Positions 36,913-47,476 of a stretch of 64,000 bases of DNA are shown here, piece after piece. The notes beneath the pieces were generated by a model. That model was given only the letters and a program-made list of their open reading frames with translations. It was not told the origin of the DNA and did not search any database. The stretch spans positions 186,001 to 250,000 of the forward strand of contig JAALGZ010000047.1 of NCBI GenBank assembly GCA_015227615.1, read 5' to 3'. The DNA comes from Labyrinthula sp. Ha (taxonomy: Eukaryota; Sar; Bigyra; Labyrinthulida; Labyrinthulaceae). The position numbers and the translations under genes were made by a program. Every line of letters starts with the position of its first letter. Position 1 is the stretch's first letter.

Positions 36913-39173
36913 GTAAGTATGCCTAGAAAGGAAGTATAAGTATCTAAGCTGTACCATATATTTATCTCACCCGTGTTACATGTTAAAGTAAAACCTATTA
37001 TCTTATAAAAACTATAATATTATCCATGGGTGAGATCACATAATAAATGATAAGAAAAATTATCCTATATTTTTTAGATTATCTATTCTCTCGGGCGACG
37101 CTTGGAATATGACGTTTCGACGGATTCTGGCGTAATGCTAAATTGAAAACTTTACCAAAGTTTAAGTTCTACGATTGAGATCAATTGTAGGCAATATTTA
37201 GAACCATTGCTGAAAAGCAATACCTAAAACAAAATAAGAAACATAATAGTCATATTGAGTACTAGGGAACGTATAGACTCTTTCTATTTAGCTGCGCAAG
37301 AGTTTTTGGTGTCTTCTAGCAAATGAACCTGCACTCTTTGCAGAAGGTTGAAAGCTTCAAACAATCAGTGTAACATGCAGTGTTACAAAACCATTGATTT
37401 AGAGCTTGTTTCTTCCCACCTGAAGACATGTTCATGCGGTGCTTAAATGCCACACTTAACTTCCCACGACTATGAATGGGGCAGACACAACCAGGTCTCT
37501 GATTGATTTAACTTTTTTTGTAGATTGGCTCTTTGTTCCAGGTGAGGTTACTCGTCACCGTGGAAGGCAAAACGTTACACAATATCTAATGAATAACTAT
37601 TGCACTAGAAATTTCTGTAGAGCCACTTTCTCAACTAGCTCATGTTGATTTCTTCTAGCGGTTTCTAAAAATAAGTAAACAGGAGAAAGGCTTAAAAAAA
37701 ACTGGTGTTTGGACTGAAGTTGGGTTAGTATGAAATATTTGGAGTCCACTTTAGATTTAGTCACCTTTCTCAACAAATTCCGTGAAGCTGAAGTACATGA
37801 ATAGGTGATTCATGCAACTGCTTCACCCTGGCTCTACTTCAATTGTGGATGCGTTATTCTGGTCTGGAGCAATCCCTCGCTAATTAGAGCTCAGATTAAA
37901 CTGTTTTTTTCTTAGTCTGTCTGATTCGGTTTCTGTACTTACCATCTTCTCTTCACGTTCCCTAAGAAAAAGAAAATTTAATAACATCCTTACAGGTATT
38001 CTCCACTTTGTATGTCCCTGACGCCCTTTTTCAGATTGTCTCGTAAATCCTTCCTTCGCAGGGCTTACAAACAGACGCCAAAATGCCAAACAAGATCTTA
38101 CAAAAAAACTGGCAATTACCAAGGACAGTCAATTAGCCTTGCTTGCGTTGGTGTGGAAAGTCCTGTCTTATACCAATGAACCTTGAAAACAGTGATAAAG
38201 TTACTTTACTGCATATTAGGTACATCTGTTATCAGACTTCTAAGGCTAAATTATGATTACCGGAGTAACTTTAAACCCAGTTTAGGATGATCATATATCT
38301 AACATTCCAGTTCACTGAAATAGATAAGGAAAAGTGGAACAAGTATTAGTACGAATATACGTAAAGAAGAAATAAGCTGTTAAGAAAATATCGATGCTGC
38401 TCTTGTTCTTTTGACTCTACAATTTTGCTGAATCTAGGACTAAGAATAGTATTTTTATAGTGCTGCGCGTTGATTGTTAGCATGTGGGGTTAAAAACACA
38501 ACCCAAACTTCACTTCTATAATGGACAGCCACCTGGCACAAGCTTTTGCTATGATGCTTAAGTATTACTCGGAAGAGGCTTCCTTGAGGAATGAACGTTA
38601 ATTATGTCATCCCAAAAGTAATATAATAGATAAACCCTTCTTGAAAACAGCAATTATCGTGTACAGAATATAGATTATTTTCCCACGTCTTCGACATCGG
38701 AAAGATGCAGCTATAAGGGAGTGTTAGAAAAACTGCCTTATTCAATGAATCATAGAACCCTACTTTTTTATCTCAAGGATCTATTGCAAGATATGCTTAT
38801 CATGAAAGAAAACAAGAGTGCTAGGCTAATATTCGCTAAAAGTGCAACTTTTGCACCGCTTAGTTTTATTCACTAGGGTTACATCCGCCACTAATTTCTA
38901 TACTAGCATTTTTCTAATTCAATGGAGTGATATGTATAGTCAGTATGGACAAAACAGATCTATTGAAAGTCTCGAGTTTCAAGAATATATTTATCAACAT
39001 TAGAAACATTTGCAAAAATCTAGGTTAAAGTCAACGAGTTTAGTATAGGAAAATAATTTTTTAAAAATTATTGGGCTATCTAATTTTGATAGACTTATAT
39101 CTGTGCGGCCACAGACCTTGTTTCGAAATGAAAATATAGTCTTAAGAATGAAATGATACGAGGGTATATCTTT

Positions 39174-40349
39174 TTTAGAGAATTAGATTAGGAGTTTGAT
39201 ATATTTTGGAGGTGCACATCAAGTTTATAGCTGAGAATTATAAGCCAAATATAAGTTCTACAAGTTGTCTTGTCACCATGTCAATATTAGATGCTCATTT
39301 ATCTTATAGTGTCTCGCAAGAATATTCATCAAAATAAAATATAGGAGAAAAGTATAATCTCAAATTATATTAGTCAACCACTTCTTACATATATTCGTGG
39401 GTTATCAGAGCTTTTTCTGGATATCTTGCGAAGAGCATCAGACAATCTACATGATTTTCATTCTATAGGACTTTGATGTGTCAAGGCACAATAATTAAGA
39501 GGGGAAAGAGATATTTCAATTTTAGGAACCAAGTGTAAAAGGCTTTCTAAATGTTAGAATAAGACCTGCGTATCATTCGCAAATACCCGTTGCATGTTAT
39601 ACCTCTTAGTTATGCGAATACATTGCATTGCTAAATATATGAAAAAAAAACATTAAAAACAAATCAAACAAAATAAATTGAACTCAAATCTTGAGAATAT
39701 TACCGATAAGGAGATTCAGAAAAGAGATACATGAGTATCATCAGGTGTAAGAAGAGAACTAATAAACTAGAAAAGGGGCTTCCTCTCTAACAATTAACAT
39801 TCTTGTTAGTAGAGAATAAATAATGATGCTCTTTTTGTTGAAAATGTATTTCTCTCATCTTTAACAAAGAAATGTTGGATTTTGTAAGCTGGCTCGGAAA
39901 AATAGACAATTAAAATAATTATGTGATTCAACAATAAAATTGGAATGATATATGTTTTAGTTTCTTAACTTATTGTCTACTAGTCCCGAATTTTCTGCAT
40001 TGGCTTTTGGTGTCGATTGATTTTCAGAATAGCACTGGTTCCAAAATTATTTCATACCTGCTGTTTGCAATTGTATGAAGGAAACATTAACCCCTAATAA
40101 GTTGAGAAAATGTTATATCTTAAGTGCAAATTTCTGTTTATATTGCTTAGGTTGCAATTTTAAGACTATGGTAGTATTTACACAGAGACTAGTGGGCATC
40201 TCGGATGCCTCAAGAACTCAGAAAATAGTATTCTTAGTATGGATACATATCTTTCATCATTGCAAACATGTTGCCTGACTCCTACCCTATATTATCAGGT
40301 CCTTGTTAAGCAGAGGCAAACCTTTGAACGGCCATTTTCAGTATGCGAC
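39174..40349. other. Non-coding stretch right of the large inverted repeat
   Basis: AT-rich, no recognisable gene or repeat. One frame of 67 codons at 40075-40278 starts with ATG but resembles nothing known. Confidence 0.4.
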
Positions 40350-40920
40350 TATGTGGCGATTTTGCCATGAAGCCCAAAATTTGGGGAAGCGAATAAAATA
40401 TAAATTGCAAATTAAAAAAGAAACGTCAAACGAGCCCGTAAGGTAAGTTATGGACATCCAAGACGAAAGCGAACCGATTGAGTGATATGATTGGACCCTG
40501 TACAAAGGATTCACGCCAGAATCGATGTCGCAAACATTTGAAAGATGTATTTACCAACTTCAAGATCAAACTGAATTTAAATTCAAAAAGAACAAAACCT
40601 AGAGGAGATGTAACTTACACACGCCTACGTAGCATTCTTTGATTAAATCCGAAGACTCTGTGTGTGTTTCCTGCTCTAAATAGCAGTGGGACGAAACTTA
40701 TCTCAGTCTAAAATGGTTTGAGACTACTTTGTCAAGTACTTGTAACATTGATTCTGGTGTGACTTTTTTGCACAGGGTCAAATCATATCACTCACTCGGT
40801 TCGCTTTCGTCTTGGATGTCCATTATTTACCTTTTCGGCTCCTTGGGCGTTTCTTTTTTATTTATCAATTGTGTTTTGTTCTTTCCAAAAATTTTGGGTT
40901 TTTTGGCCCTTTGGCCATAA
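40350..40920. mobile_element. ~570-bp foldback element with ~185-bp terminal inverted repeats
   Basis: The left arm is about 40350-40535. The right arm is about 40737-40920, its imperfect reverse complement. The best-matching cores are GGACATCCAAGACGAAAGCG and GAGTGATATGATT with ACCCTGT, near 40453-40505 and 40767-40822. Both arms also share AACCCAAAATTT-like outer parts and AAAAAAGAAACG. The 200-nt centre is unrelated to the arms. The element encodes nothing recognisable and I saw no clear target-site duplication. The symmetry fits a non-autonomous foldback or MITE-type element that has aged. Confidence 0.55.
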
Positions 40921-41312
40921 GATCTGTTATTGGTTGTTCTATTAAGAGTTGCCTTCAAAAGACTGGTCTATTAAAAACAGGTCTCAGATCATTTGCTGTT
41001 TCTTTTTTCTTCATTACAAAAAGCCACGTCATTAAAACCAAGCTAACTCTAAGTTAAACAACAAGAAAAATCTTTTAGGTAAATATAAAACCAATTTTAT
41101 TGCTAAGAACCACATACATTTCTTCCCTACAAACATAACGTAAAATTTTAGGAATCTAATTAAATTTGGTTGTTATTATATTGATTAGTTGTTTTGCTGG
41201 TATTTAATAAAGACTCTAAAGTAGTTCAAGACTCAAGAAGAAAAGGAAAACTTGCAACGCTTTTCTGATCTACATCACTATTGTATTCCTCTAAGTACTC
41301 GATAATACAAAT
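40921..41312. other. Upstream region of the PHD-finger gene
   Basis: No coding potential seen. It lies between the foldback element and the ATG at 41313 and presumably carries the promoter. Confidence 0.45.
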
Positions 41313-42329
41313 ATGGTACGAGAAGATGTTCTGAATGAAAATATTTTCTTCTACCAAGAGGAAGAAACGAAGATTTTGTATTTTGCAAAGTTTGATGCTG
41401 AAAATCAGTGCTTGGAGATTCCCAAGTTAAAATCAAGGATTGAATTAACAAATATTACCAGCATATATCAAGTACAGGAGAAGATCCATGAGCAGAGTTA
41501 TCAAATGTATCACTTGGTTAAATACATAAATATTTACAACAGCCTCGTTCAGAATATCACTGTTGGGTTAGGAATTTTTTGCAGTCACTGTTTGAACTGC
41601 AAGAACAAGATTGGGGCTGATGAAGAAGAGAAGCAATCAGATATGTGCATTCGATGCAAAGGCTATATGCACATAGAATGCTGTCTAGAACAAGATGGAA
41701 GTTTTGGAAATAATAAAATATGTTTTATGTGTCAAAATATTATAAATAATGAAAAAGAGTTTGTTTCAAGTGATGGAATCAACACAAGGAAAAGAAAGCA
41801 TAATAAACCTATTCTTATAGGTGAAGATCAGTTGAAAAAACATGTTGCAGATGTATTTAAGAAACAAAAGAATAATATCCTGGCACTTGAAGATAAACTT
41901 AGAGAGCTCGAGAAAACTCAACTGGAGATGAAAGTATCTCAACCAGAAGATGAGGAAAAAGTGGCCGAGGTTGAAACTGTAGATCAACTTGTGCAGAATT
42001 TGTTCGCAAGTGATGAGGAGGAGTTAATTAAGTTGACAGAGGAGTTTTTTAGAGAAAGATGCAAACTAATTAGGAAGTTGGAGAAAGAAAACAAGAATTT
42101 GACCCAGCAAAAAAAAAACTTGAAGCAGAAGTTGAAAACAACAGAGTTGAAACTTATTAAAGAGACAAAACAATTAAGGAATACAATAGAAACTCAAAAG
42201 AAAACAATTGAAAAGTTGAAGAACAACCCAGTGGAAAATAATGAAACGAAGCATGAGCAGGAGATTAGTTTCTTGGAGAGAAGACTTTATCTTGCCTTAA
42301 GAAAGATTGAGGAGTTGAAACAAAAGTAA
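41313..42329 (+). CDS. PHD-finger protein with a long coiled coil
   Basis: Single exon, 338 aa, ATG 41313, stop TAA. The zinc finger matches the C4HC3 PHD pattern: C93-x2-C96, C112-x2-C115, H120-x2-C123, C137-x2-C140; C90 is an extra cysteine nearby. PHD fingers usually read the methylation state of histone H3 tails, so a nuclear chromatin role is likely. Residues 1-85 form a folded-looking N-terminal part of no family I recognise. A basic patch TRKRKHNK follows the finger and could be a nuclear localisation signal. Residues from about 175 to the end are highly charged with heptad-like leucines and lysines, a coiled coil for oligomerisation or partner binding. Its stop codon lies 1 nt from that of the convergent gene. 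Confidence 0.8.
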   Translation: MVREDVLNENIFFYQEEETKILYFAKFDAENQCLEIPKLKSRIELTNITSIYQVQEKIHEQSYQMYHLVKYINIYNSLVQNITVGLGIFCSHCLNCKNKIGADEEEKQSDMCIRCKGYMHIECCLEQDGSFGNNKICFMCQNIINNEKEFVSSDGINTRKRKHNKPILIGEDQLKKHVADVFKKQKNNILALEDKLRELEKTQLEMKVSQPEDEEKVAEVETVDQLVQNLFASDEEELIKLTEEFFRERCKLIRKLEKENKNLTQQKKNLKQKLKTTELKLIKETKQLRNTIETQKKTIEKLKNNPVENNETKHEQEISFLERRLYLALRKIEELKQK

Positions 42330-42330
42330 T

Positions 42331-43134
42331 TTATTTTCTTTTGTGTAACCATATTTTTATACTACACATTCCATACATAGTTCTTGCCTCTGCGAATCCA
42401 TAATCCATATATTTTTCTTCTTTGATAGTTTGTCTAGGTAAAGTTCCTTCTTCTATTTTATAGACACTCTTTCTTGAAGGCCCAATTCCTCGTACTCCTT
42501 GTATTCTTCCCTTAATCTGCAACCTGAATCCACCTGAACCCTGAGTTACTGTATTTTCAGATAAGTATCTTTCTTCTGATAATCTTTTACCTACAAATTC
42601 TAACAAAGAACCTGTATTTTTTGCATCTTTCTCTATCTCTTTGGCAATAAATCTTGCCAAACGTCCAGCTCTTCGATCAAGAGTAAGTAAGGATCCGTGA
42701 ACCTCTCTGGCTGCAGCTTGTTCAAACCCAGATTTTTCTCTAAGGTTCGGGATGTTTTCAGAAAGTTTCGTTTCAAACTTTGGAAGGATGTTAAATGTGA
42801 AAAATACAGGAACTTTTTCTTCTCTTGTTGAAATATATTCAGAAAAAAGATCAGCTTTCTTCTGCATATTATCAAGTTCAGAAGACGTGAATTGACCGTG
42901 CAAAAATTCCATATTTACATTGACATATTTTCCACTTCTTCTGATATCCACTTCAGTTTGATCACCAAACATTTGTCTAGCCCAATCTTCAAGTTTCCTG
43001 TTTCTTCGCATTTCTTCTCCATATCTAAGCAAACCTACTGAGCCCCAGGTTGATGAACTTCTATATTTTAAAATTGTTTGTGTTTGGGAATATTTTGTTC
43101 CATGTTGAATTGCTTTGAAGATGTTATGCTGCAT
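42331..43134 (-). CDS. rps3: Probable mitochondrial small-subunit ribosomal protein uS3 (S3), nuclear-encoded
   Basis: Single exon, 267 aa, ATG 43134, stop TAA. The C-terminal half fits the C-terminal domain of bacterial/organellar S3: FRLQIKGRIQGVRGIGPS (residues 203-220), then EGTLPRQTI (229-237), then MDYGFAEARTMYGMCSIKIW (243-262), equivalent to the family's IDYxxxxAxTxYGxxGxKxWI. A helix LARFIAKEIEKD precedes it, as in S3. The first ~30 residues are basic with no acidic residue, like a mitochondrial targeting peptide. The KH domain at the N-terminus is too diverged to call. It is not the cytosolic S3. Function is mRNA entry and decoding support in the mitoribosome small subunit. It is tail-to-tail with the PHD gene. 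Confidence 0.68.
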   Translation of the reverse strand: MQHNIFKAIQHGTKYSQTQTILKYRSSSTWGSVGLLRYGEEMRRNRKLEDWARQMFGDQTEVDIRRSGKYVNVNMEFLHGQFTSSELDNMQKKADLFSEYISTREEKVPVFFTFNILPKFETKLSENIPNLREKSGFEQAAAREVHGSLLTLDRRAGRLARFIAKEIEKDAKNTGSLLEFVGKRLSEERYLSENTVTQGSGGFRLQIKGRIQGVRGIGPSRKSVYKIEEGTLPRQTIKEEKYMDYGFAEARTMYGMCSIKIWLHKRK

Positions 43135-44126
43135 TTTCTAATTCTTTGCCTTTGCTTTGGTTTCAACTTTCAAGGCTCCTGATAGTTTTTCAAATGTGGT
43201 AATGCAACATTGGTTTGTTGAAATGAATAAATTGGAACACTAAGTGCTTTCAGAGTTACGACAATATATTTTTTATCATACCATGTCAGACACTTCATTT
43301 ATATAGAATGTGTTTCTTGAAGATATTTTTATTATATATTAGATATATACTACGTGATTTATGTAGTTATTGTAGATATACGATAGGGTTAGACTCTAGA
43401 AAATATAGTGATTCACCTCCTCGCTGTCTGACACTCTGACAACAACTGGGCTGATATAGTAAAGAAAATTATAATGAAATTATCTCATGTTTTAAAACTA
43501 TACTTATATTTTATTTTCCATCAAGACTAGCTTAGAAGTTTAACCTAGTTTTTTTTTGTAAGACTGGTCCTTCGTCTCTTTGCTCAGCTAGAAAGTTATA
43601 TCCCAGCAAATACTTAGCAAGATTCTGAGTATACTTCACGTCCCATTTGATACTAATGCTGAAAAGCTTTTTAACTTAAATATATTCTAGTTTTTTAATT
43701 TTTTTAGATATAACAACACGAAATTCAGGAAATATTTATTTTGTATTAAATAAGAAAGAGCGTCAAGAAGATTGTAGTCTTTGTGTTCTTTGATTTAGCA
43801 TTTCCTTTTTATTATTCTTATAACTGTTCATCTACTAAATAAAAGAAGAATATTTTTCTATCTTCACATACTTCTTTGTATCTGTTATGATCAAGAACTT
43901 CACAAATTATTATGATCGTTCACTATGTATCTATGCTCTTGTTATAGTTAAACTATTAATACAAACATGAATAAGTTTTGGTCTCTGAAATAGTTCTTGT
44001 AGTGTATTAAGTTATATAAAAAAAACAACTCAGTTTTGACAAAATCCATTACGAATATACCTATATTTGAATAAACTATTGCTATGTGTGAGATATTCTT
44101 GACTCAATATTTAAGAGAGAGCAAAA
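43135..44126. other. Intergenic, nothing recognised
   Basis: AT-rich. The left end carries the promoter of the uS3-like gene and the right end the 3' region of the LNR gene. I see no coding region or repeat. Confidence 0.5.
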
Positions 44127-44795
44127 TTATTTACAATCACCTTTGTCAAAATTGCAATCAGTGTTATTACAAGAATAATCGCAAAATCCGTCACCTAGGA
44201 ATCCCATCGGACAAAAAGTCTTTAAGCAAGATACTGGAAGGTCAACACAATCACCTCCATCGGATTCGCACTCATCATTAAAACATAAATTATTACAGTA
44301 TCCATTACCTACATCATCAAGATCACATCCTTTCGCCTCACAAGCAGCTGGATCCTCTAGTTCATAATCTGTGGCGTTCAAATCACAATCACCACCATCA
44401 AACTTACATTCTTCAATATTGCATTCAGGATCACAGACTCTGTCACCAACTAATTTTGAATAACAGCCCTTTTTTTCACAATGCAAAAACTCACAATCAC
44501 CTAAATCAAAACCACAAGGTTCAAGATAACACTCTTCATTACATTCACCATCTCCCAACCTAAGATAACTATAAACAAGAAGTTACCTCCATGTTTTGCA
44601 CCCTGCCGATCCGCATGATCTTGGATCTGGAACACCTTTACAATCCCCAGAGTCAAAATCACATTCTTTTATATAACATTCATGTTCGCAATAATTATCC
44701 CCTTGCCAATCTTTACTACAACCTTTATCAATACATTCCTGCGTTTGCTGGGAAACAGTAGCAGAAATAGCGATGCTGTATAGGAAGAACCTCAT
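44127..44795 (-). CDS. Secreted protein of five LNR (Notch-type) repeats, copy A
   Basis: Exons on the minus strand are 44795-44587 and 44559-44127, giving 213 aa. The 27-nt GT-AG intron restores CKTWRLGDGECNEEC. The first codon of the open frame (44798) is TTG, so ATG 44795 is the start. A hydrophobic N-terminus (RFFLYSIAISATVS) is a signal peptide. The rest is five cysteine-rich LNR units of about 40 residues, each ending in C-x4-5-D-x-GDC (for example CYIKECDFDSGDC and CNIEECKFDGGDC). LNR modules bind calcium and keep Notch and some proteases inactive or mediate binding. No other domain is present. The intron splits the second LNR. Stop TAA. It is head-to-head with the metalloprotease gene at 45389 and is a paralogue of the gene at 50794-51462. 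Confidence 0.9.
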
Positions 44796-45388
44796 CAAAT
44801 GTTTGATATTATTCTTGGGAAAGATTTCTGTATTGGTTTGATTTTATACTTGATAAAGTTTTTAGGTTATTCTTTATACCTTGAGACTGTATAATGGAGT
44901 GGTCCTTGTTCTTCGACTTTTCCCGATGTGCTTATAATTCGCAAAGTTAACTATTCTTTAGTGTACTAAGAATATAATACAAACAATAATATTTCTGGTA
45001 CTGTACTATCTCGTATACTTGTACAATAAACTATTCTGGTCAAACAATTTATGTCTTTGACAACCAAACAAAAAAATAATCCAGTATCGATATCTTGAAT
45101 ATTGACTATAAATTTTGAATCTCGAGATAATTCTAGTCATAATAAAACACAAGATTTCTTAGAAACTAATTTTTCAAGACGAGATACTTGTATTGATGTC
45201 GAGATTCAAGAAGTTGTATCATAATATTGAAGTATCTTGTACACAATAGTACATCCAATGAGAGTGGAGTGTCTCTTAAAAACTGTGCCTCTAACGCGTT
45301 TCAATGCATCACTATATTTCCATAGGTTATTATTTTGTGAAATACATTCATAAAAATAATTAAGATAAAGTCATAAAGAAAACGGAAA
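44796..45388. promoter_or_regulatory. Shared divergent upstream region, LNR A / metalloprotease A
   Basis: 593 nt between two divergent ATGs, so it must hold both promoters. I see no motif that I can name. By eye it shows no clear similarity to the equivalent region of the second module at 51463-52019. Confidence 0.4.
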
Positions 45389-47476
45389 ATGTTAAAATTT
45401 GTTTTCTTTCTTGCTATTGTTGTCAATCTAAGTAGAGAAAAACTACTCGAGCGGCCATTGGATTTATGGACTCTTGATGTTGAAGGAACAAGAACAACGA
45501 GAAACAGACGTTTAGATGGAGTGACTGGAAAGTTTTTCTTGGAATTGAAGTCCTCCCTTTCTGAGCTTCCTTCCATCTTGAGTAAGACTTCATCTATCAA
45601 CCTTCCACTCTCGGAGGAAGAAAGTTTAAGTTGTAAGATATCTGAAGGGAATAGAGCAGTTTCAAGTGTGTTGAGTGAAAAGTTTCCTTCTCTTCACTTT
45701 TATTCTGGAACTTGTGGTGAAGTTACTTCTGGAGATATTCAACAACTTGAACTTATTTTTAACTCTGCTGAAGATCAAGTTGATAGTTTTTCAGCAACAA
45801 TTACTTCAGAAAGTAGAAATTTTTATATTGATTCTGCTGAACGTGGATCAAATAAGTATGTTTTATATAATACAAGAACTGCAAGAAGAGAAATGATAGA
45901 CAATGGACACTATCATATAGAAGAGAAACCTTTGAACAATGAACTCAAAGAACCAATCAAAGCAAGTTATTTGAAAGGTTTTGATGTGGACAAAATGGCT
46001 AAAAAGTTTGCAGAAATTGCAGTAGAGAAAAGAAAGTTTCAATCTTCTGCTACAGGGTATATTTTCAAGATTGAATTTCTAGCTAATCAGGAATACTCTG
46101 GTTATCACGGTGCGACTCGTGATTCAGTTTTTGCTGCTATGGCTACTTTACTCTCTAGAGTGAACGGTATTTATGCTAGGGAGTTTGGTGCGTTTTTTCA
46201 ATTCAGCGATGCTCAAGATCTAGGGATCTGTCTACCTGGAACCCAGGAAAATGAGAAAAGAAGAAGAATATGCAAACATGTTCCAAATGACTTTGATATT
46301 TGGATTTTTGGTTCCAGTTTATTAGGCTGGCTTGGTGTAGATCCTTCCACTTATGATCTTCGTCACTTTCTCTCTACAGCCAGTGGTGCTGTATCATCAT
46401 ATCCTGCTTTGTGTAAACCTGATGAACGCGGTTCAGCAACTGGAAATTCAGTTCCAGAAGGTGATATCTTTGCTGCTGATTCTACTGCACACGAGATTGG
46501 ACATCAATTTTTTGGTGCACATAGTTTTAGAGACTGTTTTGGGCCCAAATATCAAGGAAATATGCTTGCAGGGGCAGTTGAACCAGGTGGAGGAACAACT
46601 ATTATGAGCTATTCGGGGAGATGTTATAAAAATGACATACAACAAGAACAAGATCCTTATTTCAACTCAGCTAACTTAGTTGCGATGTACAACTATATGT
46701 TATCTGTTGCTGAAGATGGTATTTGTGGACAAAGTTTTCAAATAGATGATCCAGAAAAAAGTCTTTCTCCAAATATACAGGTGGAATCTACTTGCACTGT
46801 TCCAGTTGGAAATGCTTTTCAACTAAATGCTTTGGGAGTGAGTCGAAAAGGTTTTTATTCTTGGGATAGGGTAGACCCTGGATTTGAAGATCTGGATAGT
46901 AAAACTTTGGGAAGATTTAGGCCTTATACACCAACCAAGGTAGTGTCAAGATATTTTCCAAATCTTCATTATTTAGCATACCCTGAAACAAGCAATAGAG
47001 ATTGGGAAGAACTTCCTTCTATTCCTAGAAACATGACTATGAGATTCACCGAAAGAACTTTATTCAGTAAGACAAAAATAGAAACTGAGTTTTCAAGTGG
47101 TATTGTTGGTCAGTTTCAAACCGCTGATGTTCAGGTTGAGTTTGTTACTTCAATTGATCCACTTGAAGTTGATTTTGCAACTATGAATTCTTCTGCAACT
47201 GCAGGAGAACCTATCCATCTAACATATGTGGCTGATTCTTCTGTTCATCAAGTTGAATTCTATGCTGCAAACAATGACCTTAATCCTGTAGAGGTTTTAC
47301 ATTATGAGACTGATGTTGTAGAATTAGATTGGAAATTTGTTGGAGTCGGAAGTGGTGGTGTTGCGACGATTTACATACCAAAATGTCTATCTGGAGAAAT
47401 CATCATTGTTGCTAGGATAGGTAACGAAAAGTGTTTTTACTTTGATGTCATCACTGGGATAACTGTTTCTCATTGA
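45389..47476 (+). CDS. Secreted zinc metalloprotease, reprolysin-like, copy A
   Basis: Single exon, 695 aa, ATG 45389, stop TGA. The N-terminus LKFVFFLAIVV is a signal peptide. A prodomain of about 220 residues follows; it contains a basic site RNRR shared by both copies. The catalytic domain holds HEIGHQFFGAH (H368, E369, H372, H378), with the Met-turn IMSYSG about 50 residues on. This is the metzincin layout of M12-like (reprolysin-type) peptidases, except that the usual Gly at motif position 8 is Phe. The sequence EPGGGTTIMSY is typical of this family. A C-terminal beta-rich region of about 200 residues follows, perhaps for substrate or surface binding. The substrate is unknown. It is divergent from the LNR gene A. 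Codons 40-169 are nearly identical at DNA level to copy B. Confidence 0.88.
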   Translation: MLKFVFFLAIVVNLSREKLLERPLDLWTLDVEGTRTTRNRRLDGVTGKFFLELKSSLSELPSILSKTSSINLPLSEEESLSCKISEGNRAVSSVLSEKFPSLHFYSGTCGEVTSGDIQQLELIFNSAEDQVDSFSATITSESRNFYIDSAERGSNKYVLYNTRTARREMIDNGHYHIEEKPLNNELKEPIKASYLKGFDVDKMAKKFAEIAVEKRKFQSSATGYIFKIEFLANQEYSGYHGATRDSVFAAMATLLSRVNGIYAREFGAFFQFSDAQDLGICLPGTQENEKRRRICKHVPNDFDIWIFGSSLLGWLGVDPSTYDLRHFLSTASGAVSSYPALCKPDERGSATGNSVPEGDIFAADSTAHEIGHQFFGAHSFRDCFGPKYQGNMLAGAVEPGGGTTIMSYSGRCYKNDIQQEQDPYFNSANLVAMYNYMLSVAEDGICGQSFQIDDPEKSLSPNIQVESTCTVPVGNAFQLNALGVSRKGFYSWDRVDPGFEDLDSKTLGRFRPYTPTKVVSRYFPNLHYLAYPETSNRDWEELPSIPRNMTMRFTERTLFSKTKIETEFSSGIVGQFQTADVQVEFVTSIDPLEVDFATMNSSATAGEPIHLTYVADSSVHQVEFYAANNDLNPVEVLHYETDVVELDWKFVGVGSGGVATIYIPKCLSGEIIIVARIGNEKCFYFDVITGITVSH
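45506..45896 (+). repeat. Near-identical tract shared with metalloprotease copy B
   Basis: 391 nt aligned without gaps to 52134-52524; I counted 12 differences (about 97% identity). Synonymous sites are also conserved and some 150-nt stretches are identical. On both sides similarity drops sharply. This is the pattern of gene conversion between the paralogues. Confidence 0.88.

Larger units (their letters stand above)
32069..39173 (-). repeat. Arm 2 of the ~7.1-kb inverted repeat
   Basis: This 7105-bp segment is the reverse complement of 12036-19143. Its inner edge is at CGCTTCTTTC (32069) and its outer edge at GGGTATATCTTT (39173). Small differences from arm 1 are scattered singles and short indels, so it is a true second locus and not a read artefact of one arm. 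Read on its + strand it has exon-like islands (33678-33952 and 36846-36912) but no recognisable gene. Confidence 0.95.

Noticed and set aside
12036-39173. The inverted repeat as a transposon or giant virus-like insertion
   Set aside because: No integrase, transposase, capsid or polymerase gene, no target-site duplication and no terminal repeats of the arms were found.
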